Of a stretch of 40,161 bases of DNA, positions 16,233 to 25,374 are shown piece after piece. Under the pieces are notes generated by a model. That model worked only from the letters and a program-made list of their open reading frames with translations. It did no database searches and was not told the DNA's origin. The stretch is from an uncultured Trichormus sp. (lineage in GTDB: Bacteria; Cyanobacteriota; Cyanobacteriia; Cyanobacteriales; Nostocaceae): contig CAKZGI010000093.1 in NCBI GenBank assembly GCA_936914905.1, positions 1-40,161 on the forward strand, given 5' to 3'. A program made the position numbers and the translations under genes. Every line of letters starts with the position of its first letter. Positions within the stretch are counted from its first letter, which is position 1.

Positions 16233-18200
16233 AATTTACAACTTCAATTAAGTTAGGAAGAACCACCGACTGGAGAAAGAGGAGAACCTAAGTTAAATGT
16301 CCCTATTGCTTTTGGTCGAGAATTTGCCAAGTTACCAGCAGAAATTAGGGAGCAGCGTGTTTCGCGAATGCTGTTAAATAGTAGTGAATTGTCTCGCTAT
16401 CATATCCTGATTCACTGGGAACAAGATTGGGAACAAAATCATTTTGTGGTCATTGATGAAAATAGTGTTAATGGTGTGTTAGTCAATAGTCAATGCCAAA
16501 CACGCTGTCAGTTAGCTAATGGGGATAATTTGCAAATTGGTCCTTACATGATAACTCTACAGTTTGGTATCAATAATGTGATTCCCATTCCTAATAATCC
16601 TTCAATAATTCAATTTAATCCCAATACCAATCTTCCAGATCATAGTTTATCCCCAGTCCATCCTGTTCCACCTTTAGGAAGTAATTTTCCTCCAGCTGCA
16701 TTTCAGGATGTAAAAGTTAACTTACAGGCTATTCATACTACAGGTTTACCTGTTGATGAATGTGATTATCTAGCAGTTGGGGTAGGTTTGGATAGTTTTA
16801 TATGGGTTGATTTATTAAGAATAAGTGGTGTTAAGGCTGAAAAAATTATTGCCGTGGGATCAGAACCAGAAACTTATGCCCATTATAAGCGTTGGTGTCT
16901 AAATTCGGAAATTCATTTACATGAAAGATTATGTTCTAATTCTGATTATTGTCCCGATACTATTTGGGGTTGGCCTAGTTATGCTTTAAGAGAATCTTGG
17001 CATGATTTAACTAAGGGTAAAATAAATTCAGTATTTAAATATTTATGGCAAGTTTTTAAAGAACCAACTTTTGCAGAAACTTATACTCCTCGTACTGGAA
17101 ATGTTTTTGATTCTATAGATAGAGAAACTGACCGTATTGCTTGGAATCAAATATATCGTTATGGAAGAGTTAGATCAATTCGTAAAACTGAAGATCGTAG
17201 ATATTGCGTTGCTTATTCTCGGAGTCCAGGAAACTATGCTTTTTTAGTTTGTCGTTATTTACATTTAGCTACGGGATATCCTGCTATTCAATTTTTGCCA
17301 GATTTACAAGCTTATCGGTAAAAATATCATGATTTTAAGTTGGTTGTAAATGCTTATGAACACCATATTCATGTATATAAATATTTAGAAAAATAAGGTG
17401 CGATTGTTTTAATTCGTGGTCGGGGTATTGTGGCTTCGCGGATTTTACAATGTATTTATGAGGCTAGAAAGCAAAATCGTAATATTAAAGTTTTACATTT
17501 AAAGTTTTACATTTAATGCGATCGCCCAAACCCCAAGGTAACAAATTTTAAAAATCCCAACGTGCTGTTAAAAATCACTACGAATTTCAACTTTTTAAGT
17601 GGCCCAAAGCCTGTTGGGGTGCTGAACTAGGAACAAGCCACACCAGAAGAACGTCAGTGTTTATTAGGAGATTGGGGTGGAACTATCACGGCAGACTGTG
17701 GAGACTGGCAAAAAATCACCGCACAAGGTTTACAAGAAGGCTGGTATCAAATCGCTTTTGGTCAAGTTGTCGGTTTAGAACAGGATGGCAAAAACCATAC
17801 TGTTACCCATATCGAAGAAAAAGGTTTTTGGGAAATGAAACTAACTGCTGATTTTATTATTGATGCTACCAGACTTGATGCTAAAATCAATGCTAATACT
17901 TTTTTAGAAGATTTGGTAACACATTACAATTTACCTTTGAAGCATTTAGAGCGGTTAGTAGTAGCAAACAATTTTGAATTAGTGGAAATGCGAAATACTA
18001 AAGGTCAAATGTATGCTGCTGGTGCAATAACTTTAGGTGGATTTTATCCCGCAGTCGATAATTTTTTAGGTTGAAAATATACGACTTTAGTCGCTGTTGA
18101 TGGATTATATACTGCCCGTGGGCCCGGAGTTGGAAGTTTGAATACTTTTAGTTCTTTAAATCAGTGGATAAAGTGGGTTTTTAATCAGTCACCTTACTAG
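16227..18200 (+). pseudogene. FHA domain fused to a flavin/NAD(P)-binding oxidoreductase-like region, decayed
   Basis: From the ATG at 16227 the frame meets a TAG at codon 10, then continues through an FHA domain (IAFGREFAKLP, SELSRYHILIHWEQ, ENSVNGVLVNSQ, GDNLQIGPYMITLQFG), a Pro/Asn linker, and a nucleotide-binding start (DYLAVGVGLDSFIWVDLLR). Then come SIDRETDRIAWNQIYRYGRV, LHLATGYPAIQFLPDLQAYR, VLIRGRGIVASRIL, DFIIDATRLDAKI and a final AVDGLYTARGPGVGSLNTF. This order (Rossmann start, GRGIVAS, IIDATGL-type and late GPGVG motifs) suggests an FAD-dependent monooxygenase-like body. Lesions are a stop at about 17319, a stop near 17394, a 14-bp tandem duplication at 17487-17514, further shifts at 17540-17830 and a stop near 18072. 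The fusion was probably regulated by phosphorylation; that is inference. Confidence 0.82.
17487..17514. repeat. Exact 14-bp tandem duplication in the FHA-oxidoreductase pseudogene
   Basis: AAAGTTTTACATTT is present twice in a row (17487-17500 and 17501-17514). The unit is not a multiple of three, so it shifts the frame between KVLHL and MRSPKP. Deleting one copy restores KVLHLMRSPKPQGN. Confidence 0.93.
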
Positions 18201-18335
18201 GAAATAGGGAAAACTAATACAGCAGGAGTCAGGAGTCAGAAGTTAAGAGTCAGAAGTGAAAATCTCTTGCTATCTAGGTTTCAATTTAGATTCTGTACCT
18301 AATTTATTTGCAATCTGCTGTAACTGATAACTGAT

Positions 18336-18797
18336 TCACAGCCACTGTCCGCCCCGAAATCGCCAGCGAGGAAATATAATTCTCATTAAACTTTGAGAAG
18401 TAATAAATACTGCCAAGCAAACTACATTATAATGCAATATAAATAAATAATGCAATATAAATAAGGCTAGTGATAATTGTTCTTTGGGCATAGGTAAAGG
18501 TAAAAAACCAAGTATTTCCACACCACAAAACACAAATACCATTTCCCAAATACCTGCAAAAAGTTGATAAGCTGCTGGCCAGTCTCTATCCTAAAGTGAT
18601 TTCTGTAGATAGTTATAAATGACATCCCAACCTAAACCAAAGATAGCAATGTATAAAATTATCCCAAAATAAACTGGGTTAGAAATTTTGCCAATTAACC
18701 CAATGGCAAAGGGTATGGATACGAAAACCCAACAGTTAAAAGTAGTAGTAATCGAGTTTGCTAACGACCAAATAAAGTGGGAGTCATAAAAATTCAA
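18336..18797 (-). pseudogene. Conserved cyanobacterial membrane protein, one nonsense codon
   Basis: A 154-codon frame with a single internal TAG at 18591-18593. It begins MNFYDSHFIWSLANSITTTF and reads NPVYFGIILYIAIFGLGWD, QKSL-stop-DRDWPAAYQLFAGIWE, GVEILGFLPLPMPKEQLSLA and RIIFPRWRFRGGQWL at the C-terminus. About four hydrophobic segments suggest a polytopic membrane protein of unknown function. An 18-bp in-frame tandem duplication at 18431-18466 adds a repeated six-residue LFILHY stretch inside one membrane helix. With only one stop this is a recent loss. Confidence 0.7.
18431..18466. repeat. 18-bp in-frame tandem duplication
   Basis: Units 18431-18448 and 18449-18466 match at 16 of 18 bases and duplicate six codons of the membrane protein pseudogene (ILHYLFILHY on the minus strand). 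Confidence 0.8.
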
Positions 18798-18813
18798 AAT
18801 TCAAAATTCAAAA
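18787..18813. repeat. ATTCAAAATTCAAAATTCAAAA repeat
   Basis: Three tandem TTCAAAA octamer-like units overlapping the 5' end of the membrane-protein pseudogene. This is the same interspersed word that lies inside recJ at 13494-13535. Confidence 0.75.
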
Positions 18814-18838
18814 TGAATTACACCCCTACACCGTTTCT

Positions 18839-19553
18839 TCAGAGTTGGTAATCTAGCTGGCAATGGTATTTAGATAATTCTGTCCAGTTGAGGACGGCTT
18901 CTAGCAAGTCTTGATAACCCAGAGTGTTGGGATGAAGTCCATTTGCTGTGACGCGTTGATTTCTCCAGCTTGGACTATGTTGCATCCATTGGTCAAATAT
19001 ATCTAAATAAGGTATTTGCCGTTGTGTACAAGCTAGGCGTGCAGCTTCTTTGTAACGGTATTGATCCTCATGATTGTAGTATAAACAATCAACGAAGGGC
19101 ATTTTTGTTTCATCTACGGGAACCATGCCCACAAACAGGACGGGACAGAGTTATTGTACTTGATCTAAATAATGCGGCGATGTCTGTTTCAAATTGGGGA
19201 AAATCTGTATAATTTTTACCCTTGGGACGACCTAACCGTGGTGAGTGGTTAACGCCAACAGAGAGGATAATTAGGTCAGGGAGTCGGTTGCGTATTTCTC
19301 CGCGATGATGAAATTTTATTTCTAGCCTTTGGGAAATTTGTTGTGTGCGATCGCCCCTTACACCTAAATTATAAAGTACATGACCAACACTATCTGGTAA
19401 CATCCACCACCGTCGCAGTTGTTCCACCCAACCGCCTTTTTCTGGATCACCATACCCATAGACTAAGCTATCTCCCAAGGCTACAATCTTTAAAGGCTCG
19501 CATAGTTTTGGCGCTACAGACAGCATTGAGGAGGAAGGCTTCAAGGTTTGCAT
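18839..19553 (-). pseudogene. SGNH/GDSL-family hydrolase, single frameshift
   Basis: The family hydrolyses esters (lipases, acylhydrolases, thioesterases); the substrate here is unknown. Blocks in order on the minus strand are block I ALGDSLVYGYGDPEKGGWVE with the nucleophilic Ser, block II Gly in YNLGVRGDRTQQI, block III SVGVNHS (Asn), and block V NGLHPNTLGYQ near the C-terminus. Here the usual DGLHPN Asp is Asn, but the His remains. The first frame covers 19110-19553 and the second 18839-19132. One small indel around 19120-19140 (LSRP to VGMVPVDETKMP) joins them. Everything else is intact, so this is either a very recent pseudogene or a sequencing error. Confidence 0.82.
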
Positions 19554-19826
19554 CTTAAACAGCAGTGTAGTTTATCTTTTTACAGGATTATACACATTGT
19601 TAAACTATTGTGTGGTATCTTTTTTATCTTGTCTTATTTAATTCTTGAAAATAGTGGTGTATGGGGTAGAGAAACCCGATAAATAGTAAGAATATCACTG
19701 ATTTTAATACCAAAAATAAAGATATTATTAAATATGTCTGAAAATAACAAATTATCTTCCCCATCCGGAAATTTTACCGTTAATTTGGGGATGAAAATGA
19801 TTTGTAGTTTAACAAAATTCAGTATG

Positions 19827-19918
19827 CGCTCAATAATTTGGGGCGGACTACCAGATCACAACGGGTTTTGCGCCATTTGAGGGTTGTCTCTGAACGGTTT
19901 ACCCCTAATTATTGAGCG
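19827..19918. repeat. Inverted repeat, 17-bp arms around 58 bases
   Basis: The arms 19827-19843 (CGCTCAATAATTTGGGG) and 19902-19918 are reverse complements with one mismatch. TTCAGTAT words flank both arms outward in inverted orientation, at different distances. This could be a small non-autonomous element, or a structured RNA between convergent transcripts. Confidence 0.5.
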
Positions 19919-20146
19919 GTTACAAAATTAATATCTCTCAATACTGAACATAACAAAAAAATTGGCTTAAAAAATTTACCGCGAATTTATTTCAGCAATC
20001 ATTCTTTGATGGTAAAATCCCCCTTTATCCGTGGAGTCAATCCAAAATCCTCTTAGAGGGTGATATAGCCTGAACTAGAAAAATTGTCAACCCAGGCACT
20101 AATTTTATGCATCTACATCAACAATTTTAAATTTACTCATTATCTT

Positions 20147-20184
20147 ATCTGGGAGCTTCCTCAGAATCTGGGAGCTTCCTCAGA
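20147..20184. repeat. Exact 19-bp tandem duplication upstream of the GHL10 gene
   Basis: ATCTGGGAGCTTCCTCAGA occurs twice in a row (20147-20165 and 20166-20184), about 70 bases before the likely start codon. Confidence 0.93.
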
Positions 20185-20252
20185 GCAAAGTGCAATTTGC
20201 TGCATTGATTGAATAAATAACTACTAAATTGTTTTCAATGTGTTTAAACAAG

Positions 20253-21545
20253 ATGAATAGTATATCCCGTTACAAGATTATACGGCTGGATCGATTTTTA
20301 CAAAATACATCCCCCGAAGGGAATAAATTAAATTTATTGTCTTTAGGTTGGCAACGTGAGCAAACAATAAATTGGCATCATAAATTACTTAAAAATCTGT
20401 TTCCGCTTTTGTTTTTAATCTCCTTAGTCACAGTTTTGTTGACAAATAGTTTAACTCCTGTGACTGCTCAAATAGCTCACCAAGAAATTCGTGGTGTGTG
20501 GATAACTAATAATGATCTTAATATCCTTAAAGATCGTGCCAAAGTTCAAGATGCTGTCACCCAACTAAGAAAGCTCAACTTCAATACTATCTATCCCGTA
20601 GTTTGGAATTCTGGCTATGTGATGTATGCTAGCAAAGTAGCCAAACGTTTAGATATTCAACCTTTTGTTTTTCGGGGTTCAGACGGACATGATATTCTCG
20701 CAGATTTAATTAATCAAGCCCATCATAAAAATTTACTTGTTGTGCCTTGGTTTGAATTTGGTTTTATGGCACCTCCAACTTCAGAACTAGCATTAAATAA
20801 ACCAGAATGGTTCACACGAAAACGAAATGGTAGCACAACGTCTATTAGTGCTGCTGGTGAAGTTTCATGGTTAAATCCCTTCCATCCCCAAGTACAACAG
20901 TTTATCACTGATTTGTTGGTAGAACTGGCCAGCAATTATGATATTGATGGAATTCAGTTTGATGATCATACGAGTTTGCCTCATGAATTTGGCTACGATA
21001 AATATACAGTTGCCTTATATCGTCAAGAAACTAAAAAGAATCCACCAACAGATCCACAAGACCCAGAATGGGTAAGTTGGAGGGCAGATAAAATAACAGA
21101 TTTCATGGTCAGATTGAATCAAAGAATCAAACAAATTAAACCAAAAGGGATTTTTTCAGTTTCACCAAATTACTACGATTTTGCTTACAAATTTCAATTG
21201 CAGGATTGGCTAAAGTGGGTGCGAGCCAACATAGTTGATGAGTTAGTTGTGCAAGTTTATCGAGATAATTTGGAGAGTTTTACTGCCAAACTTTCTAGTC
21301 CAGAAATGCAAGAAGTACGAGAAATAATGCCGACTGGAGTGGGAATTATGGCAGGATTAAGAACTAAGCCTGTGCCAATGCAACAAATTAAATCGCAAGT
21401 AAGAGCGGCACAACAGCGGGGATTAGGTGTGGTTTTCTTTTATTACGAAAGTCTTTGGAATAAGGCTCCAGAACCATTAAGTGAGCGTTTCTCTGGATTT
21501 CAAAGTCTGTTTCCATATCCTGCATTACGATTAGTAGCTGATTAA
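20253..21545 (+). CDS. GHL10 (DUF187-type) glycoside-hydrolase-like protein, exported
   Basis: The protein has about 430 residues from the ATG at 20253 (MNSISRYKIIRLDRFL). A hydrophobic segment, NLFPLLFLISLVTVLLTNSL (about residues 52-71), ending near TAQ acts as signal or anchor. The rest is a (beta/alpha)8 domain of the GHL10 family: EIRGVWITNND, LNFNTIYPVVWNSGYVMYAS, KNLLVVPWFEFGFMAPP, WLNPFHPQVQQFITDLLVEL, IDGIQFDDHTSLP with acidic DD at the expected catalytic-site strand, SVSPNYYDFAY, and VQVYRDN. Family members probably act on peptidoglycan or polysaccharide outside the cytoplasm. The frame also allows starts at 20229 (TTG) and 20238 (ATG). The frame is intact. Confidence 0.9.
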   Translation: MNSISRYKIIRLDRFLQNTSPEGNKLNLLSLGWQREQTINWHHKLLKNLFPLLFLISLVTVLLTNSLTPVTAQIAHQEIRGVWITNNDLNILKDRAKVQDAVTQLRKLNFNTIYPVVWNSGYVMYASKVAKRLDIQPFVFRGSDGHDILADLINQAHHKNLLVVPWFEFGFMAPPTSELALNKPEWFTRKRNGSTTSISAAGEVSWLNPFHPQVQQFITDLLVELASNYDIDGIQFDDHTSLPHEFGYDKYTVALYRQETKKNPPTDPQDPEWVSWRADKITDFMVRLNQRIKQIKPKGIFSVSPNYYDFAYKFQLQDWLKWVRANIVDELVVQVYRDNLESFTAKLSSPEMQEVREIMPTGVGIMAGLRTKPVPMQQIKSQVRAAQQRGLGVVFFYYESLWNKAPEPLSERFSGFQSLFPYPALRLVAD

Positions 21546-21844
21546 ACTAGGAATTGGTCACGAACTAAGCCTACATAGGCAAAATTTACCTACATGGATT
21601 TATTTGAAAACCTTGATCTTATTTAGTTCATGTAAGTAGATGTTGTTTGTGTTAGCTAAAGTTTACGTAAACTTGCAGAAATGCTTTCTTTAAATTAACT
21701 TATAACAAATTCAGAAATCTTGGTATGAACATCAAAAAAGTAAGTTATCAAATTCTCCCTTAGATGTTACCAAAGATATATGTATGGAAGATCAATTCTG
21801 TTCTGTAAAGGAAAATATATTTGATCAATTAAAAGGAATTTTTA
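21546..21844. other. Intergenic region with a weak plus-strand open frame
   Basis: About 300 bases between the GHL10 gene and the methyltransferase pseudogene. A plus-strand open stretch from 21706 (ATG at 21784) runs to the TAA at 21925-21927 with protein-like composition (ENIFDQLKGIFIKIGQDNFA). It overlaps the 3' end of the opposing pseudogene and has no recognisable homology. Confidence 0.35.
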
Positions 21845-23281
21845 TTAAGATAGGACAGGATAACTTTGCAGCAGAATTTCATGATTTATTTTATCAAACA
21901 AATTTAGATATGAATAATCCTTCCTAAGTGATTCTTTTGCTACATACTCAACAACAGGTACAGGAACTACATTACCAAATTGTTTTTTAGCTATTTCATC
22001 TTTCCGATAAGATTCTAAATTCTCAGGAAATCCTTGTAATTTACAAGCGTGTTCTGGAGTAATGAGTATATATTTTCTAGTTTGATAAATCTTTTCTAAG
22101 AACAGCTTTTTATATTCTTCTGGATGACTAGAATGAAGAGATACAGTTGCGATATAGTCTTTAGCACCAGTAGCAGTTAAAGTTGGGAAGATATCAGAAG
22201 TAGGTAATATTATCCTATTAATATTATTAATACCGGTCATTTTTTTGAATAAACAAATTTATATTTATTATCACTACTTAAACTTAATATTCCTTTTTCA
22301 AGAAGTTGATTTAATTTATTTACCTCTATATCAGTTATTATATCTTGAAAATTAGTAAAAGATAAAGGATTACCATCCTTATCTGCATATTTTTACTTCT
22401 TCTATGTCTTCTATGTTTGAGAAGAATTAAGCAATTGTTTTTTCTCTATCACTAGTTTTAGTAATGTCCCAAGAATGAATGGTTGTATGTCCATTTCTTA
22501 GATATGAAAAAATGAAAAAATCGTTTAATTCATCATCTTTTTGAAATCGAGTTCTTGAAGGTGGTATTACACCTTTAAATAAAGTATGTAGATCTAACTT
22601 AACTTTTTCAAAAAGTTTGACATCTTTCATTCCTCATAAAGTATCTAAAACTTTAGGATCAATATTTAAAGGATTAGGGAAATTGTATTCTTGGCATCTC
22701 TCTATATCGCTTCTAATCCCAACAATGAAAACTCTGTCTCTATTTTGAGGTAAACCAAAATCGTAAGCATTCAAGACTTTCCACTTAACAGAATATCCTA
22801 TATGCTCCAATTTTCGTTAAATTAAATCTAAATTATCTCGATTTTTAGGACTTGCTAAACCGCTAACATTTTCAAAAATAAATGCTTTAGGGTTACTTTT
22901 TTTAACTAACCGAATAACATCAAACCACAATTTTCCTCTAGGGTCTTCACAACCTCTTAGGTAACCCGCAACTGACCAAGGTTGACAAGGGACACCACCT
23001 ACTATTAGATCAACATGAGGTGGAACTTCACGAATTCTGGTGATATCTCCTAATTCAATTTCATCTTTGTTGAAGTAACTGATAAAGTTTCGCTGATAAA
23101 CTTTAACAGCTTATTTATCTATTTTAGAATAGCCCAGGCATTCACCACCTAGTGCTTCTAAAGCAATTCTAAATCCACCAATACCTGCAAATAGATCGAC
23201 AAACTGGAATTTATTGGGAGAGGTGACTAATTGTAGAGGTAGTTCTATTTGTTTTGGTATTTGTGAGTCAACAGCTTTCAT
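21845..23281 (-). pseudogene. Second C5 cytosine DNA methyltransferase, decayed
   Basis: The minus-strand ATG at 23279-23281 opens MKAVDSQIPKQIELPL, then motif I FVDLFAGIGGFRIALEALGG, motif IV GGVPCQPWSVAGYLRG with the catalytic Cys intact, motif VI FIFENVSGLASPKNRDNLDL, and motif VIII PQNRDRVFIVGIRSD. A long target-recognition region and motifs IX-X (PTLTATGAKDYIA, CKLQGFPENL, KKQFGNVVPVPVVEYVAKE) follow. In-frame stops follow KIDK, NLDLI, LDTL and KTIA (the last at 22427-22429), and one extra A near 22395 shifts the frame once. All conserved motifs are otherwise present, so the gene died recently. No intact partner restriction enzyme was found. Confidence 0.9.
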
Positions 23282-23351
23282 ATTTGTTAGCCCATATTAG
23301 CAAATAATTCTGAGGATGGGATTTTTCAGTATAACACCATTGATGATAAAA

Positions 23352-23377
23352 ACTCAGCCTATGTTAGTAAGCTGAGT
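23352..23377 (-). terminator. Rho-independent terminator of ald
   Basis: On the minus strand ACTCAGC and GCTGAGT form a 7-bp stem around a 12-base loop, followed directly by TTTTT. It lies about 45 bases past the ald stop codon, the right position and polarity for an intrinsic terminator. Confidence 0.65.
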
Positions 23378-23419
23378 CAAAGTATCCTTGATTTCAAACT
23401 AAAGTAATTAGGGTTGATT

Positions 23420-24511
23420 TTAATTTACCAAATCAGGAAATACTTCTTGCACCGCAGGATGTACTAAACGATGATTTTGGATATTCAAACCTTTAGCTAA
23501 TGCTGGGTTAAGATCTAAAGCTTTAATTCCCAAATTTGCCAACTGGACAACATAAGGTAGTGTGCTGTTATTTAATGCCTGAGTTGATGTCCAAGGTACA
23601 GCCCCAGGCATATTGGGAACGCCATAGTGTACTACGCCTTCCTCAATATATACTGGGTTAGTATGAGATGTGGGGTGTAATGTTTCAATACAACCACCTT
23701 GATCAACTGCTACATCTACAAGTACCGAACCAGGATGCATTTGTTTAACTAATTGACGAGATACTAACATTGGTGCTTTTCGTCCAGGTATTAACACTGC
23801 ACCGATGAGTAAATCGGCTTCTTTAACGACGGTTTCAATGTGGGCAGAATTGCTGTAAAGTAATTCTACTCTTGAACCAAACAAGGTTTCTAAATAGGAT
23901 AGACGTTCAACATTTACATCTAAAATCTGCACTGTTGCACGCATACCCAGGGCAATTTTAGCGGCTTCTGTACCAACTACACCACCGCCTAAAATCACGA
24001 CTTTACCGGGTTTAACTCCGGGTACTCCACCTAAAAGTACACCCCTACCCCCCTGTTGACGTTCCAGGAATCTGGCTCCAAACTGCACTGCTAACCGACC
24101 TGCAATAATGCTCATGGGAGTGAGCAAAGGTAGTCTGTTTGCTCCTGGCTGTTCTACGGTTTCGTAGGCGATCGCATTAGTGCCACAATCTATTAATTGT
24201 TCTGTCAATTTGCGATCAGCAGCTAAATGCAAATAAGTAAATAACAACTGTCCTTTCTGCAAAAATTTATACTCGCCTATCAATGGTTCTTTTACCTTTA
24301 CAACCATCTCCTGATTCCAGATAGCTTCAGGTGTATCAAGTATTTTTGCGCCAGCCTTACGGTATTCCTCATCCGTAAATCCAGCACCATCACCTGCATT
24401 AGTTTCTACATAAATACTATGACCGATTTCTGTTAAAACTCGCACACTAGAAGGACTCAAACCAACGCGAAATTCTTGATCTTTAGTTTCTTTAGGAATG
24501 CCTATTTGCAT
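23420..24511 (-). CDS. ald: Alanine dehydrogenase
   Basis: Ald interconverts L-alanine + NAD+ with pyruvate + ammonia. In heterocystous cyanobacteria it is linked to nitrogen metabolism of diazotrophic filaments. The 363-residue protein is full length and colinear with the family: MQIGIPKETKDQEFRVGLSP at the N-terminus (substrate-binding Arg), VVKVKEPL (Lys), LFTYLHLAADRKL (His), the Rossmann nucleotide loop VVILGGGVVGTEAAKIALGM (about residues 170-189), VDVAVDQGGCIET, and the late HYGVPNMPGAVPWTSTQALN segment. An intrinsic terminator follows. The gene is divergent from hli. Confidence 0.96.
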   Translation of the reverse strand: MQIGIPKETKDQEFRVGLSPSSVRVLTEIGHSIYVETNAGDGAGFTDEEYRKAGAKILDTPEAIWNQEMVVKVKEPLIGEYKFLQKGQLLFTYLHLAADRKLTEQLIDCGTNAIAYETVEQPGANRLPLLTPMSIIAGRLAVQFGARFLERQQGGRGVLLGGVPGVKPGKVVILGGGVVGTEAAKIALGMRATVQILDVNVERLSYLETLFGSRVELLYSNSAHIETVVKEADLLIGAVLIPGRKAPMLVSRQLVKQMHPGSVLVDVAVDQGGCIETLHPTSHTNPVYIEEGVVHYGVPNMPGAVPWTSTQALNNSTLPYVVQLANLGIKALDLNPALAKGLNIQNHRLVHPAVQEVFPDLVN

Positions 24512-24876
24512 TTATTTATAGCCTCTAATAATTTTTTATTGACTCTAAATTGCCAGTATTTATGTCATCACGTCCGTATTCATTAATTCAAAATGAAGAA
24601 AATTAGGATTTGAGGTGTAGGGTGTAAAGGAACAGAGGACAAGAATGTATTATCTCTTGCCTTTTGCCTTTTGTCTCCAATTACCAATTACCATTCACTT
24701 GACTAATCTCCCAGTCTTCTTACAATAGATAAAGAATAATTAAAAATTATAAACCAAGGGTTTGCATTGCTCTGTCCCAGAGGCTGCTATTAGGCTGTTT
24801 AAGCCTAACCCCTGTAATGAGTTGAAAAATCTCCGTAAATATTCTTTTGCCGTTCAGAAAAGAGGAATAGTTGATC
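24512..24876. other. Intergenic region between divergent ald and hli
   Basis: About 365 bases. It holds TTGCCTTTTGCCTTTTG and CCAATTACCAATTACCATT repeats near 24658-24698 and a hairpin TTAGGCT-gttta-AGCCTAA at 24790-24808, in the presumed 5' untranslated region of hli. Promoters for both genes should lie here, but I could not place them with confidence. Confidence 0.45.
24790..24808 (+). promoter_or_regulatory. Perfect 7-bp hairpin in the hli leader
   Basis: TTAGGCT and AGCCTAA pair around GTTTA, about 70 bases before the hli start codon. High-light-inducible genes are strongly regulated, so a leader hairpin or operator is plausible, but no known motif (for example an HLR1 direct repeat) was recognised. 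Confidence 0.3.
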
Positions 24877-25047
24877 ATGTCACAACAACAACCCACCGTA
24901 ACCCCCAAATTAGAAGAACCCAAATTTGGTTTTAATGAATATGCCGAACGTTTGAATGGTAGAGCTGCTATGATTGGCTTTATCTTGATGGTAGTGATAG
25001 AATATGCCACCAATCAAGGTGTACTGGCATGGCTGGGTTTGAAGTAG
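24877..25047 (+). CDS. High-light-inducible chlorophyll-binding protein (HLIP/Scp)
   Basis: A 56-residue single-helix protein of the Lhc superfamily. It has the family signature FGFNEYAERLNGRAAMIGFI (about residues 17-36), in which Glu and Asn/Arg ligate chlorophyll, followed by one transmembrane helix and the short tail QGVLAWLGLK. HLIPs bind chlorophyll and carotenoids, protect photosystem assembly intermediates and are induced by light or nutrient stress. The ATG at 24877 is preceded by AGAGGAA at about 24860. The gene stands alone, divergent from ald. Confidence 0.93.
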   Translation: MSQQQPTVTPKLEEPKFGFNEYAERLNGRAAMIGFILMVVIEYATNQGVLAWLGLK

Positions 25048-25097
25048 TTCCATCTGCAAGCTGGTTTTCATTTGTAAGCTAGTAATTAGAAGAGTTT

Positions 25098-25124
25098 AAA
25101 CCAGTTGGATACTCCAGCTGGTTT
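25098..25124 (+). terminator. Hairpin downstream of hli
   Basis: AAACCAGTTGG (25098-25108) and CCAGCTGGTTT (25114-25124) form an 11-bp stem with one G-U pair and a 5-base loop, about 50 bases after the hli stop. There is no strong U-run, so it may be a processing or stability structure. Confidence 0.45.
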
Positions 25125-25140
25125 CACCATTATTCAGCAA

Positions 25141-25233
25141 ATGGTGAACCGTCTCTGGCTATTAGGGCTATTAGATATATTGCAGATTGTCTATGTTATT
25201 CTAGGCAGGAAATCACCACATACCAGAGGGTGA
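25141..25233 (+). other. Possible micro-ORF (30 codons)
   Basis: The ATG at 25141 opens MVNRLWLLGLLDILQIVYVI and ends with GRKSPHTRG before the TGA at 25231. It reads as one hydrophobic helix with a basic tail. The same frame is open upstream to about 25092 without a start codon. It could be a tiny membrane protein, a start-less remnant, or chance. Confidence 0.25.
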
Positions 25234-25374
25234 ATTACCATATCTCTGTTTTTACTCCGAACAATTATAATCTGAGATACCTTAATAGAATAGCCCCAGA
25301 TTAGAAAGGTATATTACGGTTGCACTATTTGAGTAAAGTTATACAAAGAGTTAATTGGAACTAAGTAAGCTGTG

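Larger units (their letters stand above)
19560..20228. other. Long intergenic region with an inverted repeat and a tandem duplication
   Basis: About 670 bases with no supported gene. It holds the inverted repeat at 19827-19918 and the 19-bp tandem duplication at 20147-20184 just upstream of the GHL10 gene. It is AT-rich otherwise. Confidence 0.5.
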
